The notes under the pieces are model-generated. The model ran no database searches. It had not been told where the DNA came from and saw nothing but the letters and a program-made list of their open reading frames with translations. 43,976 bases of DNA from Pigoraptor chileana (taxonomy: Eukaryota > Opisthokonta > Filasterea): positions 1-43,976 of the forward strand of contig CALSCR010003286.1 in the NCBI GenBank assembly GCA_943704495.1. The letters are read 5' to 3'. A program made the translations under genes and the position numbers. Below are positions 12,601 to 22,911 of the stretch, piece after piece (the first letter of the stretch is position 1; the number at the start of each line of letters is the position of its first letter).

Positions 12601-13616
12601 CACTCACACCATCACGTGCACACAGTCACGCAAATGCAGTGTGCACACAACTGTCATTCACACCGCACATTCACGGCCGCTGCCGGCGTGACTCAACACT
12701 TAACCGACCATCCGTTGGCGACTTGGAAGACACTTGCTTAGCGTTGCCTGATACACAGCCACACACTGACACACCCGTCCGACCCGGTCAAATCGAATGC
12801 AGAAAACAAGCGCACCTGTATCCCTCTCCCTGCATGAATTTGAGCCCAACTGTCCACCCGCACGGCTGCGTTTTTCCTTTGGCGATGGCCTGGTCATTGA
12901 TGCAGCCCTTCATTTCGCCGACCACATCTACAGCATTGAAACTGCAACTCTTATTGGTGAGTTTTGTTTGCTCCAAAAGCTGTAATTCTTTCTACTGTGA
13001 CAATGCTTACACCTGAGTCGGCATTCAGTTCTAGTGCGTAACCTACCGGCCTGCCTCGGCTTACTGGCGCCCACCGTTGATTCTTTTGACTAACGGATCT
13101 GCCGCTGCACCATAGCCTACAGACGCTTCGAAATTCAGTTGCATATTAATTTGCCGGCTCTTCTCAGTCTGCGGTCTGACTGAACAGATGCCGGCATATG
13201 CTAACACTCGTCTGGGCTGTCTACTCAGCTCTTTCAGTCCCGCTTAGAATACTGATGTTCATCTACGCCGCTGGCAGTGTCAATGATATCAGCCGACAAC
13301 ATATAGTTCAGTGCTCGGTAGCCACGGGCCCGTCATGCCGCATGATGGGCCAGCCGGTCGGCCAGCCGACTGAAACCACGAATTCTAATACCACTTATGC
13401 TGTTATACGTTGACTTCACAAAATGCAGTGCCGAGCGAAATGTTCAGCTCTGACAACGACGACGTCCGCCTTGTTGCGCACACTCTGATTGTGGACGAAT
13501 CACACCGCTTTGTGCAGTTTCTCGTCCACATGGATGTCACCAAGGGATTGCCGACGGATTTTGTCTCTTTGTTCACAGTAGCCCCGTCGCTTCTGCACTG
13601 GCGTTTTGCTGCATAA
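9628..13616 (+). CDS. Unrecognised secretory-pathway protein with beta-propeller-like repeats
   Basis: I do not recognise the family. Eight exons fit in phase: 9628-10214, 10699-10991, 11183-11379, 11583-11612, 11861-12010, 12423-12512, 12803-12956 and 13429-13616, about 562 residues. Exon 4 may instead end at 11627; both ends keep frame. An in-frame ATG at 9693 is an alternative start and is followed directly by a hydrophobic segment (GHAIMLLCATAAAVCAWAGA), so a signal peptide or N-terminal anchor is likely. The rest is strand-rich with short repeated hairpins such as HLPDGALWTF, DASGNMF and DDNGLVALCADNHLLYLLNF, suggesting blades of a propeller. N-glycosylation sequons (NCS, NCT) fit a secreted or luminal protein. 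Cysteines are frequent (CNFKTC). No catalytic motif is visible. Exon 2 ends at GTGAGT, although the frame stays open to 11104. Confidence 0.72.
10215..10698 (+). other. Intron 1 of the orphan secretory gene (484 nt)
   Basis: Opens with GTGAGT and ends GCCGGCAG. It contains short ATATATAT and TACATATATATGC words near 10588-10600 but no coding potential. Confidence 0.75.
12011..12422 (+). other. Intron 5 of the orphan secretory gene (412 nt)
   Basis: Starts GTGAGT and ends TTTTGTGCAG. No ORF, repeat or RNA gene was recognised inside. Confidence 0.75.
12957..13428 (+). other. Intron 7 of the orphan secretory gene (472 nt)
   Basis: Starts GTGAGT and ends AAAATGCAG. Flanking exons join at phase 1 to give a valine codon. 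It is rich in CAGT/ACTG words but has no clear repeat unit. Confidence 0.75.
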
Positions 13617-13921
13617 ATGAGAAGTGCTGTCAACCTTACGTGCGTTTATAAATTTTGAGTTCCCGTATTTATTTGCACGTGACCGTTCCGGGCGTCGTTT
13701 TGCTGCCCGCCGAAACTCCAATTGACATAGAAGTAACTTACGTGGAGCGTTGCCAGCCATCAGAGAGGAGTCTGCCACGAATGTTGTAATGCCAATTACT
13801 AATACTCATTCATTCGATATCATAGTCATTTGATAAATATTTAAATTGCGGGCGCGCAGGGGATGTGGGAGAGGTACAGTAGCAGGAGGGGGGGCCAGGT
13901 GCTGATGACGACCACATCGCC
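13617..13921. other. Convergent intergenic region
   Basis: A 305-nt gap between the 3' ends of the orphan secretory gene (+) and the zinc-finger gene (-). It is AT-rich around 13795-13850. No gene, and no poly(A) tract of the kind that would mark a processed retrocopy of the minus-strand gene. Confidence 0.6.
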
Positions 13922-15696
13922 CTACGAGAGCTTCTTGCACTCTTTACGATGCGTCGCCCAATCTGCCTTCTGGCACTCCCGACAGCAGTACTCCGCAGCT
14001 GGCACTGTGCGCACATGTTGAATTTCAGCCCCTCCTTTTCCAGTACAAAGCAGGCCTCGTTGCCGCATCGTGACACAATCTCGCCAGCAACGGTCTTGTA
14101 AAACGGCGAAGTCTCGTCAAATTCGTGCGTTGGCGACACCATGGGAACGGGGACCGGGAGGCGGTCGGTCCAGTCGACGTTTGGTGCTGCCAGCGGGAAT
14201 GCTGCGCGCACCGACCCGTAGTAGTGCACGATCGGCCAGTACATGTTGGGGTCCTGCACAATGAACAAAGGATGCGCAAAAATTGCGGGAGTGCGGTCTT
14301 CGAGCGAGAGACAGCGCACAATCGTGTCGACCTCAATTTTCGAGTACGGTTTGAATGTTTCGTGCACAAGCGAGCCATCCGGACGCTGGTACATGGCAAA
14401 GATGCCGTAGTACACGCGGGGCTCACGCGACGAGAGCGCGTATGCCCCGCGCGAGACTGCCCACATCCGATGCTTCGCATCAGTGACGCACTTGTGACAC
14501 GTGATCTTCGGATTGTCTGGTTCGCAGTGCACACACTCGACGCGCGGAATGGAGCCCGTTCGTCCCGCCGCTTCGACGCGTACCAGCCACGCATCCACCT
14601 CCGCTGCAGTGACTTCGTCGCAGAACGGCGCAGTGGGCGTGCCGACACGGAAGGGCGGGTGCGCGACAGTGCGCGGCGCATCGTCTGATCGCGATGCCGC
14701 CTCGGTTGCGTCCTTGATCGACCCGCGTCGGCCGTATGCAAACTTGCCCCGCAGATCAAACTTGGCGAGTGCACTCCGCAGCACCTTGACTGCGTTTGTG
14801 ATCATCAAAGGGCGGCGGGTGACGGGATCCATATACCCGGTGGCCTCCATCTTATCGCCGACGCACGCCATGAGACCCACACCCGCATTGGGCCCAGAAA
14901 GCGTCATGTTGATCTTGGCCCACATCGCACGGGGTACCTGCTGCAGCTTATCCACCATGCTCACGAGACAGCCAATGTCTGCGGAGAGACACGTCATGTC
15001 GCCCTCGCAAAGTGCCTGGAACGCCCGCATGTCGTCCGCCTCCAGATCCTAGTTGCTGCATCGTAGAAGGTAATCGGACGCAAGGAAGTCAAGGCCCGCG
15101 CGCCCCTCGATCCCGTCATTTCCCATAGTAAGTCTCTGTGCGGCGAGCATGTACGCGGGAAAGTATCCTGCTTCCGCTGCAAGTATGTAGTAGCGCAGGG
15201 CCAATGCATCCGACAACTTCGTTGAGACTGTGGCCAGATCGACTTCTTCGTCCTCTGCAGCAGCAGCCCCGCTCCGGGGGGATGGCTTGGCGGCGGGCAG
15301 ATTGAAGCGTAGCGTGTACAGCAAGGCACACACAAGCGCACTCGACCCATGCCCACTCTCTCCCGCACGCCGCAGTGCAGCAAAGCCCGCCGCGAGATCT
15401 GGCTTGCCGTAAAGCGCATCAGCCTTTCCTATTGCCTTGAAAACAGCGGGCCCTTGTGGGCGCGTCATTTTATCCAACAAAGTCCGCGAAAAGTTGTCGG
15501 CATTGACTGCCTTGACTATCGGCGGGCGGCCCGTGCATCCATGATGCGACTTTGAAGCGCATCCACTACCGCAGTAGATGGCCGCCTTGCACACGCAGTC
15601 GACCGCGCGCTTCAGCTTGAAAGTCGCCCGACACCGCTCACACTGCCCCAGGGGCTCCTCCACAAGGATGGTGCGATAGGGGCGGACGGGCTCCAT
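13922..15696 (-). CDS. MYND-type zinc finger / Sel1-repeat protein with an in-frame TAG and a frame change
   Basis: Intronless. It reads from MEPVRPYRTIL at 15696 (an upstream in-frame ATG lies at 15729). An N-terminal zinc-finger-like cluster (CERC, CVCKAAIYC, HHGC) is followed by Sel1-like helical repeats (ALRYYILAAEAGYFPAYML). At 15051-15049 the frame meets TAG. The same frame then stays open as DLEADDMRAFQALCEG to the C-terminal finger. That finger starts in frame (CGNEAC, CAQCQLR) and continues only one base out of register as YCCRECQKADWATH and RKECKKLS, ending at TAG 13924-13922. No GT-AG intron removes either break. MYND proteins often act as protein-protein adaptors; Sel1 repeats scaffold complexes. 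It may be a recent pseudogene, a recoded gene, or carry two sequence errors. The family call is moderate. Confidence 0.65.
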
Positions 15697-16058
15697 GCTG
15701 CTGCTGAGCGAAAATACAACAAAGTACAATCAACAGCTTAGTACATTGGTGTTTTCTCCAGCAGCTTCATATCCGCTGTGCACATGTAATTGGCTTAATT
15801 GGCATCCCCGGCAATTCAGGAAACCGTCAGTGAATAACCGACTGAGACGGCGACCGGCGGCCGATGCAGCTTTGATTGGGCAGCGGCACGTGACCCATAT
15901 ATTTGTAACAGCGTGCGAGGCACACGTGCAACCGCCAGCAGCCTCAAACAAGTACGAATACCGACTACATTTACTCCATTCAGTGACTTGCATTTCTACA
16001 CGGGCGATCAAGAAGATCTTTAGTTTTGGTTTGCATTCGGAATTTCAGGGGCGTCAAT
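15697..16058. promoter_or_regulatory. Divergent promoter region, zinc-finger gene / orphan nuclear gene
   Basis: A 362-nt gap between two divergent starts. GCACGTGACC lies at 15886-15895, next to a GATTGGGC CCAAT-type box (15874-15881) on the minus strand. Function is inferred from the arrangement. Confidence 0.5.
15887..15892. promoter_or_regulatory. CACGTG element (CACGTGAC)
   Basis: CACGTGAC in the middle of the divergent gap, about 165 nt before the plus-strand ATG. Confidence 0.45.
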
Positions 16059-17493
16059 ATGAGCGCCAAGGGACAGCATGCTGCACACACGGGCGCATCT
16101 CGCGCATCCGCCTTCATGCTCCGGCTGGGTGAGCGTCTGCGCGCTGAGCTTGCATCGGAGTTACTCTCGAGGGATGCGTTTGTGGCGGTGAGAATTGCGC
16201 TTTTTGACACGATTTGGTATACCGCGTACATTGGATTGAGCGGCTGCTCTGCATCCCATAGTATGTCCGACCATACTTCCGCCACTCGCGACACACCGCC
16301 GGGTGTCAGTCTAACCCTAACGCACCTTGTTGAGTACGGCAGCTGCTGATATGATTCCAAATCTCACACCCCACACTTCCTTTTTTTTCCCGACAGGCCC
16401 TGCGAGCGGCGGTCGAGAACGTTTCCAATGAGCGCCTGAGGAAGGAGGTATTGTCGTCTTTTGAAGAGCAGGCAGAGCAAGTGTGGCTGTCAGTTGGGGG
16501 AGGCAGCAGACGGTGGGTGAAAGTAGCATCGGAGGGCAACTCGGCCCCCTTTTGTTCACATTTGCGTCCAACTGCTGTGCTCAATGGTGTATGCTCGCAC
16601 TTTGCATCATTTTTCCTGAGACTTATATGCATCCACATTCTGCCCTTCAGCGTGGAATTTGCGTATAATCTGCGCTCCATCGACGGACTTTCCCAGGCAG
16701 TGTCTGCGGCCGAGTCGCATGCCCAGCCGCAGAAAAGCCGGGTTCTCCTGCGGCATACACTCCACGCTTTCTCACGACACCCCGGCTGCAAGAGCGTTCT
16801 TGCAACCGCACTCCGCCCTGAGCACGCCGACAGTGATGGCGAGGGCGAGGTTGATGCCTCTTGCCCGCTTGGCGTGCGCGCGGCAAAGGCTCTCCGCACG
16901 GCCGCTGTCCTCCTTGCCTCATCGACGAATGTCCGTGTCGCGGGGAATGCACAGGCGCTGCTGGAATATGCCGAGTTTTTCATAGATGTGGCGTCGCCGG
17001 CGACAGACGGTCTACTTGCTCGCGGCAACACTGGCACGCAGCGCACAAAAACACTTGCGGCTGCTCGGTCCCTGAAAAAGAACTATCGCCACTTTTTTGA
17101 AGTTGTCTCGGTTGTGCGTGGGCTTGATTCATCACTCACTCACACGTCCGGCACCATCTCGCTTGCCGATTTTCTCGCTGCGGCTGTCTCGCAGTATGTG
17201 GATCTGTCACTACTTGCCAGTCCCGTCGATGGCAGCGTGGAGCAGGACGTGGGGACTGTCCTGTCGCTTGTATTGGGTGCGTTCAGCCTACGCTTTGGTC
17301 AGGATGTGCATGTGGTTATGTTAGTGTGCATGTGTGTGGTTATGTTAGTGTGCGTGTTTGTGTGTGTGTGTGTGTGCATGTTTGTTTGCGTGCATGTGTT
17401 TGTGTGCATGTATGTGCATGCGTGTGTTTGAATGCGTGTGTGTGTTTGTGTGTACGTGGGTGTGTACATGTGTGCATGTGTGCATTGTGTATG

Positions 17494-17536
<43 letters not shown>

Positions 17537-19191
17537 TGATCGTGAATTTGTATGCATTTTATTGTGTAAAGTGCCGTATTGATGCATGATGGCTGCATTG
17601 CTGTTGCATTCCTGGCAGGGCAATCACGTGGTCATGTGTTTGATGCGCTTGCACAAGTGTCGGTAGGCAAGAATCCCCGGAGCACGCTTCTGCCCAGCGA
17701 CATTGAGGCTATTGCGCGTGTCTACACAGCCGCCATGTCACAGCCGCCCGTTCCACTCACGCTCGCAAGCTATGCACGGTGAGGATTGCATTCTGTCAAA
17801 TATGTTGTCTACATATCTATTTGTCGAGAGCTTTCTGCAACATGCAGACAGACCACGTCCTGTCGAGCATTTTTCTGACAGCACGTAGCACCATGGGGTG
17901 AGGCATGCCTTTGCTCCGAATGATCCATACCATGCACGTATTGAACGTGGCTGCAATTCCTCCCACGCAGGTTTCTTGCAACAGTCCGCGTTGCGATTGC
18001 CTTTGCGTCCTTGCTGACAGGTCGCACGGCGGCAAAGTCCGCTCTCGATGCGGCAGTCAATGCCGCACTCTCTATTGAACCTCCCGGAGAAACAGGCGCC
18101 ATCTTGGTGGAAATCGGCATGCGGTTGGTGCCATTGCGTTTGCACTTGCAGTTTTGTCTGTACTGATGTCGGATCGAGGTGATCGGGGCGGAACTGTTGT
18201 GGACTAACAATCTGGCTCCAATCGACATGTGTTATATACCGCATTTTGTTTGATACAATGTCTGCTATTGCTTTTAATGCTTGGCATGTTTGCAGATTGC
18301 ACCAGGAAGGCTCGGTTTCCCACTTTCTTGTGCGACGGGCGACAGATTCCCAGTTTGATGAATTTGTTAGACAGGTGTGTGCTTGTCCTTCAATTATTGA
18401 AAACCGAACATTACTACGAGTATTTGTGGGCGTCGCTGATGTGTATTAGTTTTATTGCTTGCTCTTGCACTAACCACAAACCTTACCGTCATCTTGACCT
18501 TTTTTAATGTCTTTCAGGTCCTGGATGCACCCAGCCACGATGACGTTCCGAGTGATGCAAATGCAAACGGCCTATTCTTTGTGGACGTCACGGGACGTGG
18601 AGGGGCTGAGACAGAGGACGCTGCAGTGGCCGCTAAATCAGCATCCCGACTCATTGGGCAATTGCAGGCGGATGAGGTACGTGATGAGATGCCGTGAAGG
18701 AGGAGTGGGTGGAATTCGGTACCAAACGAATATGCTCACACTCTGTCACTAATGCAGGGTGCGGTCGAGCTCACTGTGGATGCGAATGGCGAGACACTGT
18801 CAAGCGGTGCGGACGCCGGTCCAGCTGGAGCAAGGCCAGGAGTGCAAAGGAAGCGTCAGCGATACCACGTTGCAGTTGACGGCGCGCCGACCGACAACAG
18901 CGCGGGGGCTGCGGCTGCAACGGGCGCAGCAAATAACAGTGTGCATGCCCCAAGCACACCCCGCAGCAAGCGTGCTCGGGTGGATGCAACTGCGTCAGGT
19001 TTGTGCACTGCTGCCAATCACCGCATACATATGCTATCCATCACTGCTGTATATATGCTGATACTGCCTTCATCATTCACTTATCGGATCCACTGCTTCT
19101 TCACCTTACCGAGGTAGAGAGCGCGGACGTCCCTATGTCACCGGCGAGGTCCACACGGTCACGGTCTCGTGTCGGAGCGGCACACGAATAA
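16059..19191 (+). CDS. Unrecognised alpha-helical, probably nuclear protein
   Basis: Nine exons fit in phase to about 585 residues: 16059-16187, 16397-16512, 16651-17297, 17619-17778, 17971-18123, 18296-18374, 18518-18676, 18758-18998 and 19118-19191. Start is [12 protein letters not shown]. Residues 20-430 are almost entirely helical and leucine/alanine-rich ([49 protein letters not shown]), resembling a HEAT- or ARM-type solenoid without an obvious repeat period. The C-terminal 150 residues are low complexity with basic clusters ([17 protein letters not shown]) and SP/TP or RS steps ([12 protein letters not shown]), typical of nuclear localisation and phosphorylation. I cannot assign a family. 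The stop codon overlaps an AATAAA at 19187-19192. Exon 2 must end at GTGGGT (16513), because reading on gives a frame that does not match exon 3. Confidence 0.7.
17298..17618 (+). other. Intron 3 of the orphan nuclear gene, GT-rich
   Basis: Opens with the weak donor GTCAGG and ends CCTGGCAG. Most of its length is an imperfect GT tract that gives rise to spurious ORFs on both strands. Confidence 0.7.
17307..17535. repeat. Imperfect (GT)n / TGTGCATG tract
   Basis: A long run of GT with GCATGTGT variants. It ends in a perfect (GT)n block at about 17496-17535. A TGTGGTTATGTTAGTGTGC unit occurs twice near the left end. Confidence 0.9.
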
Positions 19192-19568
19192 ACTGTTGTA
19201 TCATGTGAACAATCCACTGTGAAAAGAAACAACAACAACAACAACAACAAAGTAAACATTGTAGAGAGCAATCCATGTATTCGAGCTTCATAAAAATTTT
19301 AAGTCGCAAAACCAAAAAGAATGCAACTGCCATCGTATGTACAGGAGCGGCCGAGTGGAAAGTAACCCACCGACCGCAGGCCAATTGGCAGTCGCCCTCA
19401 ATGAGGATTCGCTGGTATAAGTGGCAATAACAAACGCAAAGACAGACGCCACGCGCAACGCGCCGCACGCAAACACAACGCATATCTCATGCACCCCCCC
19501 CACACACACACGACCTCACAAGCGTACTACACATACCCTCACATCAATTTTTGTTTGATGCAATGCAA
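19192..19568. other. Convergent intergenic region with an (AAC)n run
   Basis: A 377-nt gap between two convergent stop codons. Holds an AAC trinucleotide repeat (19227-19250), a short C-run plus CA stretch near 19495-19510, and no gene. Confidence 0.7.
19227..19250. repeat. (AAC)8 microsatellite
   Basis: Eight AAC units just past the stop of the orphan nuclear gene, in the convergent 3' region. Confidence 0.9.
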
Positions 19569-21001
19569 CTACAACCAGGCAAAACGTGACGCATTCGCGG
19601 CTGGAATGCCGAATGGCGTCGGCGGCGGAACGGGTTGCGCAAATTGAGGCAGCGGTGGTGGCTGCTGTGCCTCCTGAACAGTCTCAAAGGGATCCGACGC
19701 ACCCCCGAGGATTTCGTCCGCCTGACGCTTAAGCTCTTCCTGTAGCTCCAGCAGCTGGCCCATAAAGTTCAGATTGGGCGCAATCATCGGGCGTCGTTCC
19801 CGCACGAAACTATACGCATCGTCAAGGTTCATTGAGTAGCGGCTCATGAGGTAGCCAATGACGACAGCGACAGACCTTGAAACGCCGCCAAGACAATGGA
19901 CGAGCACCCGTCGGTTTTGCCGCCGCGCCGAATCAATAAACTCAAATGCCTCGTCAAATACGCGTCGGATATTCTCGGTTGACGAGTCCTCAAGTGGGCA
20001 CTTCTTGTATAACATACGACCGTCGTCAAACTGGTTTGAGCATTCCTTTGCAACGTTCAGTATAATACTGATGTTGAGTGACTCGAGAATGGGCAAATCA
20101 CCCGAGTTCTTTTCGGTGCCGAGAAAGAGAAACGGGAGGATTTCCGAGGGCGGCATCGAAAGCTTAAGCATTGGCTCGGGTTTCATGCAGGGCGTCATGG
20201 GAGGCGCAGTGCAGATGGAGGGTCGCGTACGCTCGCAAAGTCCCGAATGGGAACGCGCAAAAGCATTGAACCCACCTAAATGGGGCAATAATAGCACAAA
20301 GTTGGGTAAGGAACGAGTGGCGTAAACAGAATAAAAAAAGGGGGCAAATATTATGATAAATCAAAAACAAGCATGTCTTGCGCACCATGTAGCCAGTACG
20401 GAGCGACGGACATGTCTGCCTCGGCCACTTGAAGGAGCATCATCATCGCCTCGCTCGCTTGAATTGACGACCAGTCAGTCGAAGCGTCATCGTAAATAAT
20501 GACGGGACGACGAGTTGGCTTCGCTGATCGCTGTTGAAGTTTGGGTGATGCTCCTGCAGCTGGTGCCGGTGAAGGATGGTAGTCGCACGGAGAAACGAGT
20601 TTCTCGACAGTAACATTTCCCCTGAGAATCCGTCGCTTAAGAATAACCGAGCAGATTATGTTGACGGCACCGCGAATATGAGATCCGTTGAACTGGGCAA
20701 GTGACCGACAGTCAATCACGAGTGCGCCATCACTGCGGTCGACGAGAGCTGCCAATTCAGACGGATAAATCGGCGCAGCGCGCCCAAACGACGGTTTGAG
20801 CTGTTGATTGGCATGGACACGGATGCCGTCGGGGACGACGGCATCCGCTTCAATCCGACAACTCGACTGCTGATGCTGTTCGATTGTGATGGTAGTGCGG
20901 GCTTTGAAAGTAGGAGAGGTATATGTAGCAACAGTGCATTCAATGCCGCCTGTGCGACGAACGTGGTGGGTCGTCGGTGCCATAGTGGCAAGCGCAAGCA
21001 T
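19569..21001 (-). CDS. MAPK-phosphatase-type dual-specificity phosphatase
   Basis: Removes phosphate from tyrosine and threonine of MAP kinases. Two exons on the minus strand, 21001-20386 and 20275-19569, join at phase 1 to about 440 residues. The second in-frame ATG (20983) is an alternative start. Residues about 78-200 form a rhodanese/CH2 domain (LVIDCRSLAQFNGSHIRGA) that carries the basic kinase-interaction motif ILKRRILRGN near 121-130, in the position used by MKPs for MAPK docking. Residues about 247-390 are the catalytic domain. The loop HCLGGVSRS gives Cys333 and Arg339, and EDSSTENI supplies the likely general acid Asp302. The junction WLHGGFNAF matches the conserved GGF before the catalytic domain. 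The C-terminus is proline-rich. All catalytic residues are present, so it should be active. It is divergent with RGP1. Confidence 0.94.
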
Positions 21002-21636
21002 TCAAATTCGAATATTATTGACAGCAGCGACTGGAGCTGTATCTACGTCTGAAGTTATTTGAATTAACAGTCTCGAAACGAGCCGTTGGCATACGAAGAC
21101 CACTCCATCGTCTCGAACAAAGCGCACTAGCGCGGCTGATCGATGAGTTGTTTGAAGTGGATGTAAAGATGATTTGAACCCCTTCTGAACGTAGCGACTA
21201 TACAGGCGGTCCACTGGATATCAGAAACGGCACCCTTCAATATAATAGCCGATATGATTCAGGGGATAGCGTTGAATATTGTGTTCGATTGGTTTACATG
21301 TGCAGTGTAGGCATCTTCGAACGAGCCTTTCGTTGTGGGCACACACACTCACACACCACTCTGAGTCCAGGCATCACACTTTGTCATACTCGCACACACA
21401 GTGCGTATGCTCACACATTTGTAATGAATCCGCGATACAAATACAATGCCAGCCGAAATGTATGAGTGCTCACTATGGGGATGGGGGTGAACGATTCTTA
21501 AAAATGTTTGCGAAATCAAAATTAATAAAACCGCTATACTATGGAAACTGTACCGACTTTGTTGAAAGGCGTGATTGTGTGATTAATTACGTTTTGATTG
21601 GTGAGCTGATTGCGAAATGATTTTGAAAGGTGCAGA

Positions 21637-21673
21637 ATATTATTTCAGCAGATAATATGTATTGAAATAATAT
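21637..21673. repeat. 11-bp inverted repeat (hairpin) in AT-rich DNA
   Basis: ATATTATTTCA at 21637-21647 and its exact reverse complement TGAAATAATAT at 21663-21673 flank a 15-nt loop. It is followed by further GAAATAA words up to 21765. Confidence 0.8.
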
Positions 21674-22705
21674 GAGATACCATTTATTTCGTTGCCCACT
21701 GTTGTGAAATTTTGCTCGCAGCCCGCTGATGTAACGTGATTTACGAAATAAATCCCCGAAATAGTATGGGTTTTGTATGGAGCGTCATCGATCGAAATCA
21801 CTGAAAATAAAAGAGGGCTCTCCGATTGGCTGCCAAGCAGGCACGACGGTTGACCCACTCAAATTCAACCCGTTTTCTGGGATTTTCCGCCTGGGAGCCA
21901 ATTTATGTTGGGTTGCCATACAAACGGTCATACAACGGGGTCACTTGCTTGATTTGGAAGGCGCGCCGTATGGGCAATGTATGGATCGTTCTTGGCGCAT
22001 CGTGCTTCGAGACGGATGACGTGGGTCGGTCGCTCCACCTGCCCTCCTTGCCTCCAGCCTCCTGCCTCCTTTGCAAGTGACCGCCCGCAGGCGACTTGCA
22101 TTTCGGATGACGTATGTGGTCCGACTCACTGCCTTTCATTGGCTGTCGAATGGGCGAACGTACAGAATCGCAGTTGTGTGTCCGTGTGTCCATCCATCCA
22201 CAAAGGAACCACATGCTTCGAAGGCATGGGCTTATCCTGGTTGCCCCATATGTAACATACGGGAGGCAGAAAGAAGTTCACAAGCTCCCTTATCATGTCT
22301 GTTTTGAGAGAAGTTTTCGGTCGCTCCCTTTGCCTCGACCTATGGATCAGAGGTCGTTCGACCGCAGCAGCTGTTTGAAAATGTTTGCGTTTTGATTTGA
22401 GTGTCTAACTTTGCTCATTGAAGCATATTATCCCGTAATCGCTATAGTCCAGATGCATGGGGAACAATTGTGGCTCTGTACGGTCATCTTGTCAGACTTC
22501 TCAAACTATCAAAATACATCTGAGGGTACCGAAATGAAGACTTATTCCAAAAGAAATTCAAGTGCCATGAATTTTATTCAGCTTTTGCCGCCTCTTAATT
22601 CCCAAGCTTGTAAGCGGCTGATTTCGTTCCTTTAGCTTTCAAAGCCAGTTTACAAAAAAAGTACTACTGTTGTTTTAAATTTTGTACGTCATTTGACCAC
22701 CCAAC

Positions 22706-22713
22706 TGACGTCA
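22706..22713. promoter_or_regulatory. CRE palindrome upstream of RGP1
   Basis: TGACGTCA, about 200 nt before the RGP1 start. bZIP CREB/ATF-type factors bind this sequence in other eukaryotes; use here is inference. Confidence 0.4.
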
Positions 22714-22911
22714 TAATTCGTGTCGCTCCACCCGCTGGCACGATTTTGCACCAGCGGGCCACATTTATTAGGGAATGAAAAGAAAGTGCAGCTAATCGTT
22801 ATAGACTGAAGGAGTCGCTGTGAGAGTAGTTGCTATCGAGACCTCGATCGAACAGTGGTGTGTGTGTGCAAAGAGCCTCAGTGACAAAACCCTGTTTATG
22901 CTCATGGCGCG

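Larger units (their letters stand above)
21002..22911. other. 1.9-kb intergenic region DUSP / RGP1
   Basis: The longest gene-free stretch of the window. It holds an AT-rich segment with an 11-bp inverted repeat (21637-21673), two ATTGGCTG CCAAT-type boxes (near 21826 and 22139), a GC-rich stretch around 22020-22095, and a perfect CRE (22706-22713) close to RGP1. ORFs here are short and show no recognisable features. No tRNA B-box pattern with a foldable T-arm was found. Confidence 0.6.

Noticed and set aside
15040-15110. A short intron that would remove the in-frame TAG of the zinc-finger gene
   Set aside because: The only nearby GT sites (GTACAT, GTCCGA) joined to CTAG or GCAG acceptors leave the wrong frame or another stop.
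13922-15696. Reassignment of TAG as a sense codon in this organism
   Set aside because: RGP1 and the DUSP end in TAG exactly where their family homology ends, and the zinc-finger gene itself ends in TAG after its last finger.
13922-15696. Processed retro-pseudogene for the intronless zinc-finger gene
   Set aside because: No poly(A) tract or flanking target-site duplication is visible, so intron absence alone does not support it.
17299-17623. Cysteine/valine- and histidine/threonine-rich ORFs in the GT tract
   Set aside because: Translation of a dinucleotide repeat in an intron; the same applies to ORFs at 43446-43975 and 4804-5237.
22411-22635. 74-codon ORF in the DUSP/RGP1 gap
   Set aside because: No motif and no splice context; compositionally like the surrounding intergenic DNA.
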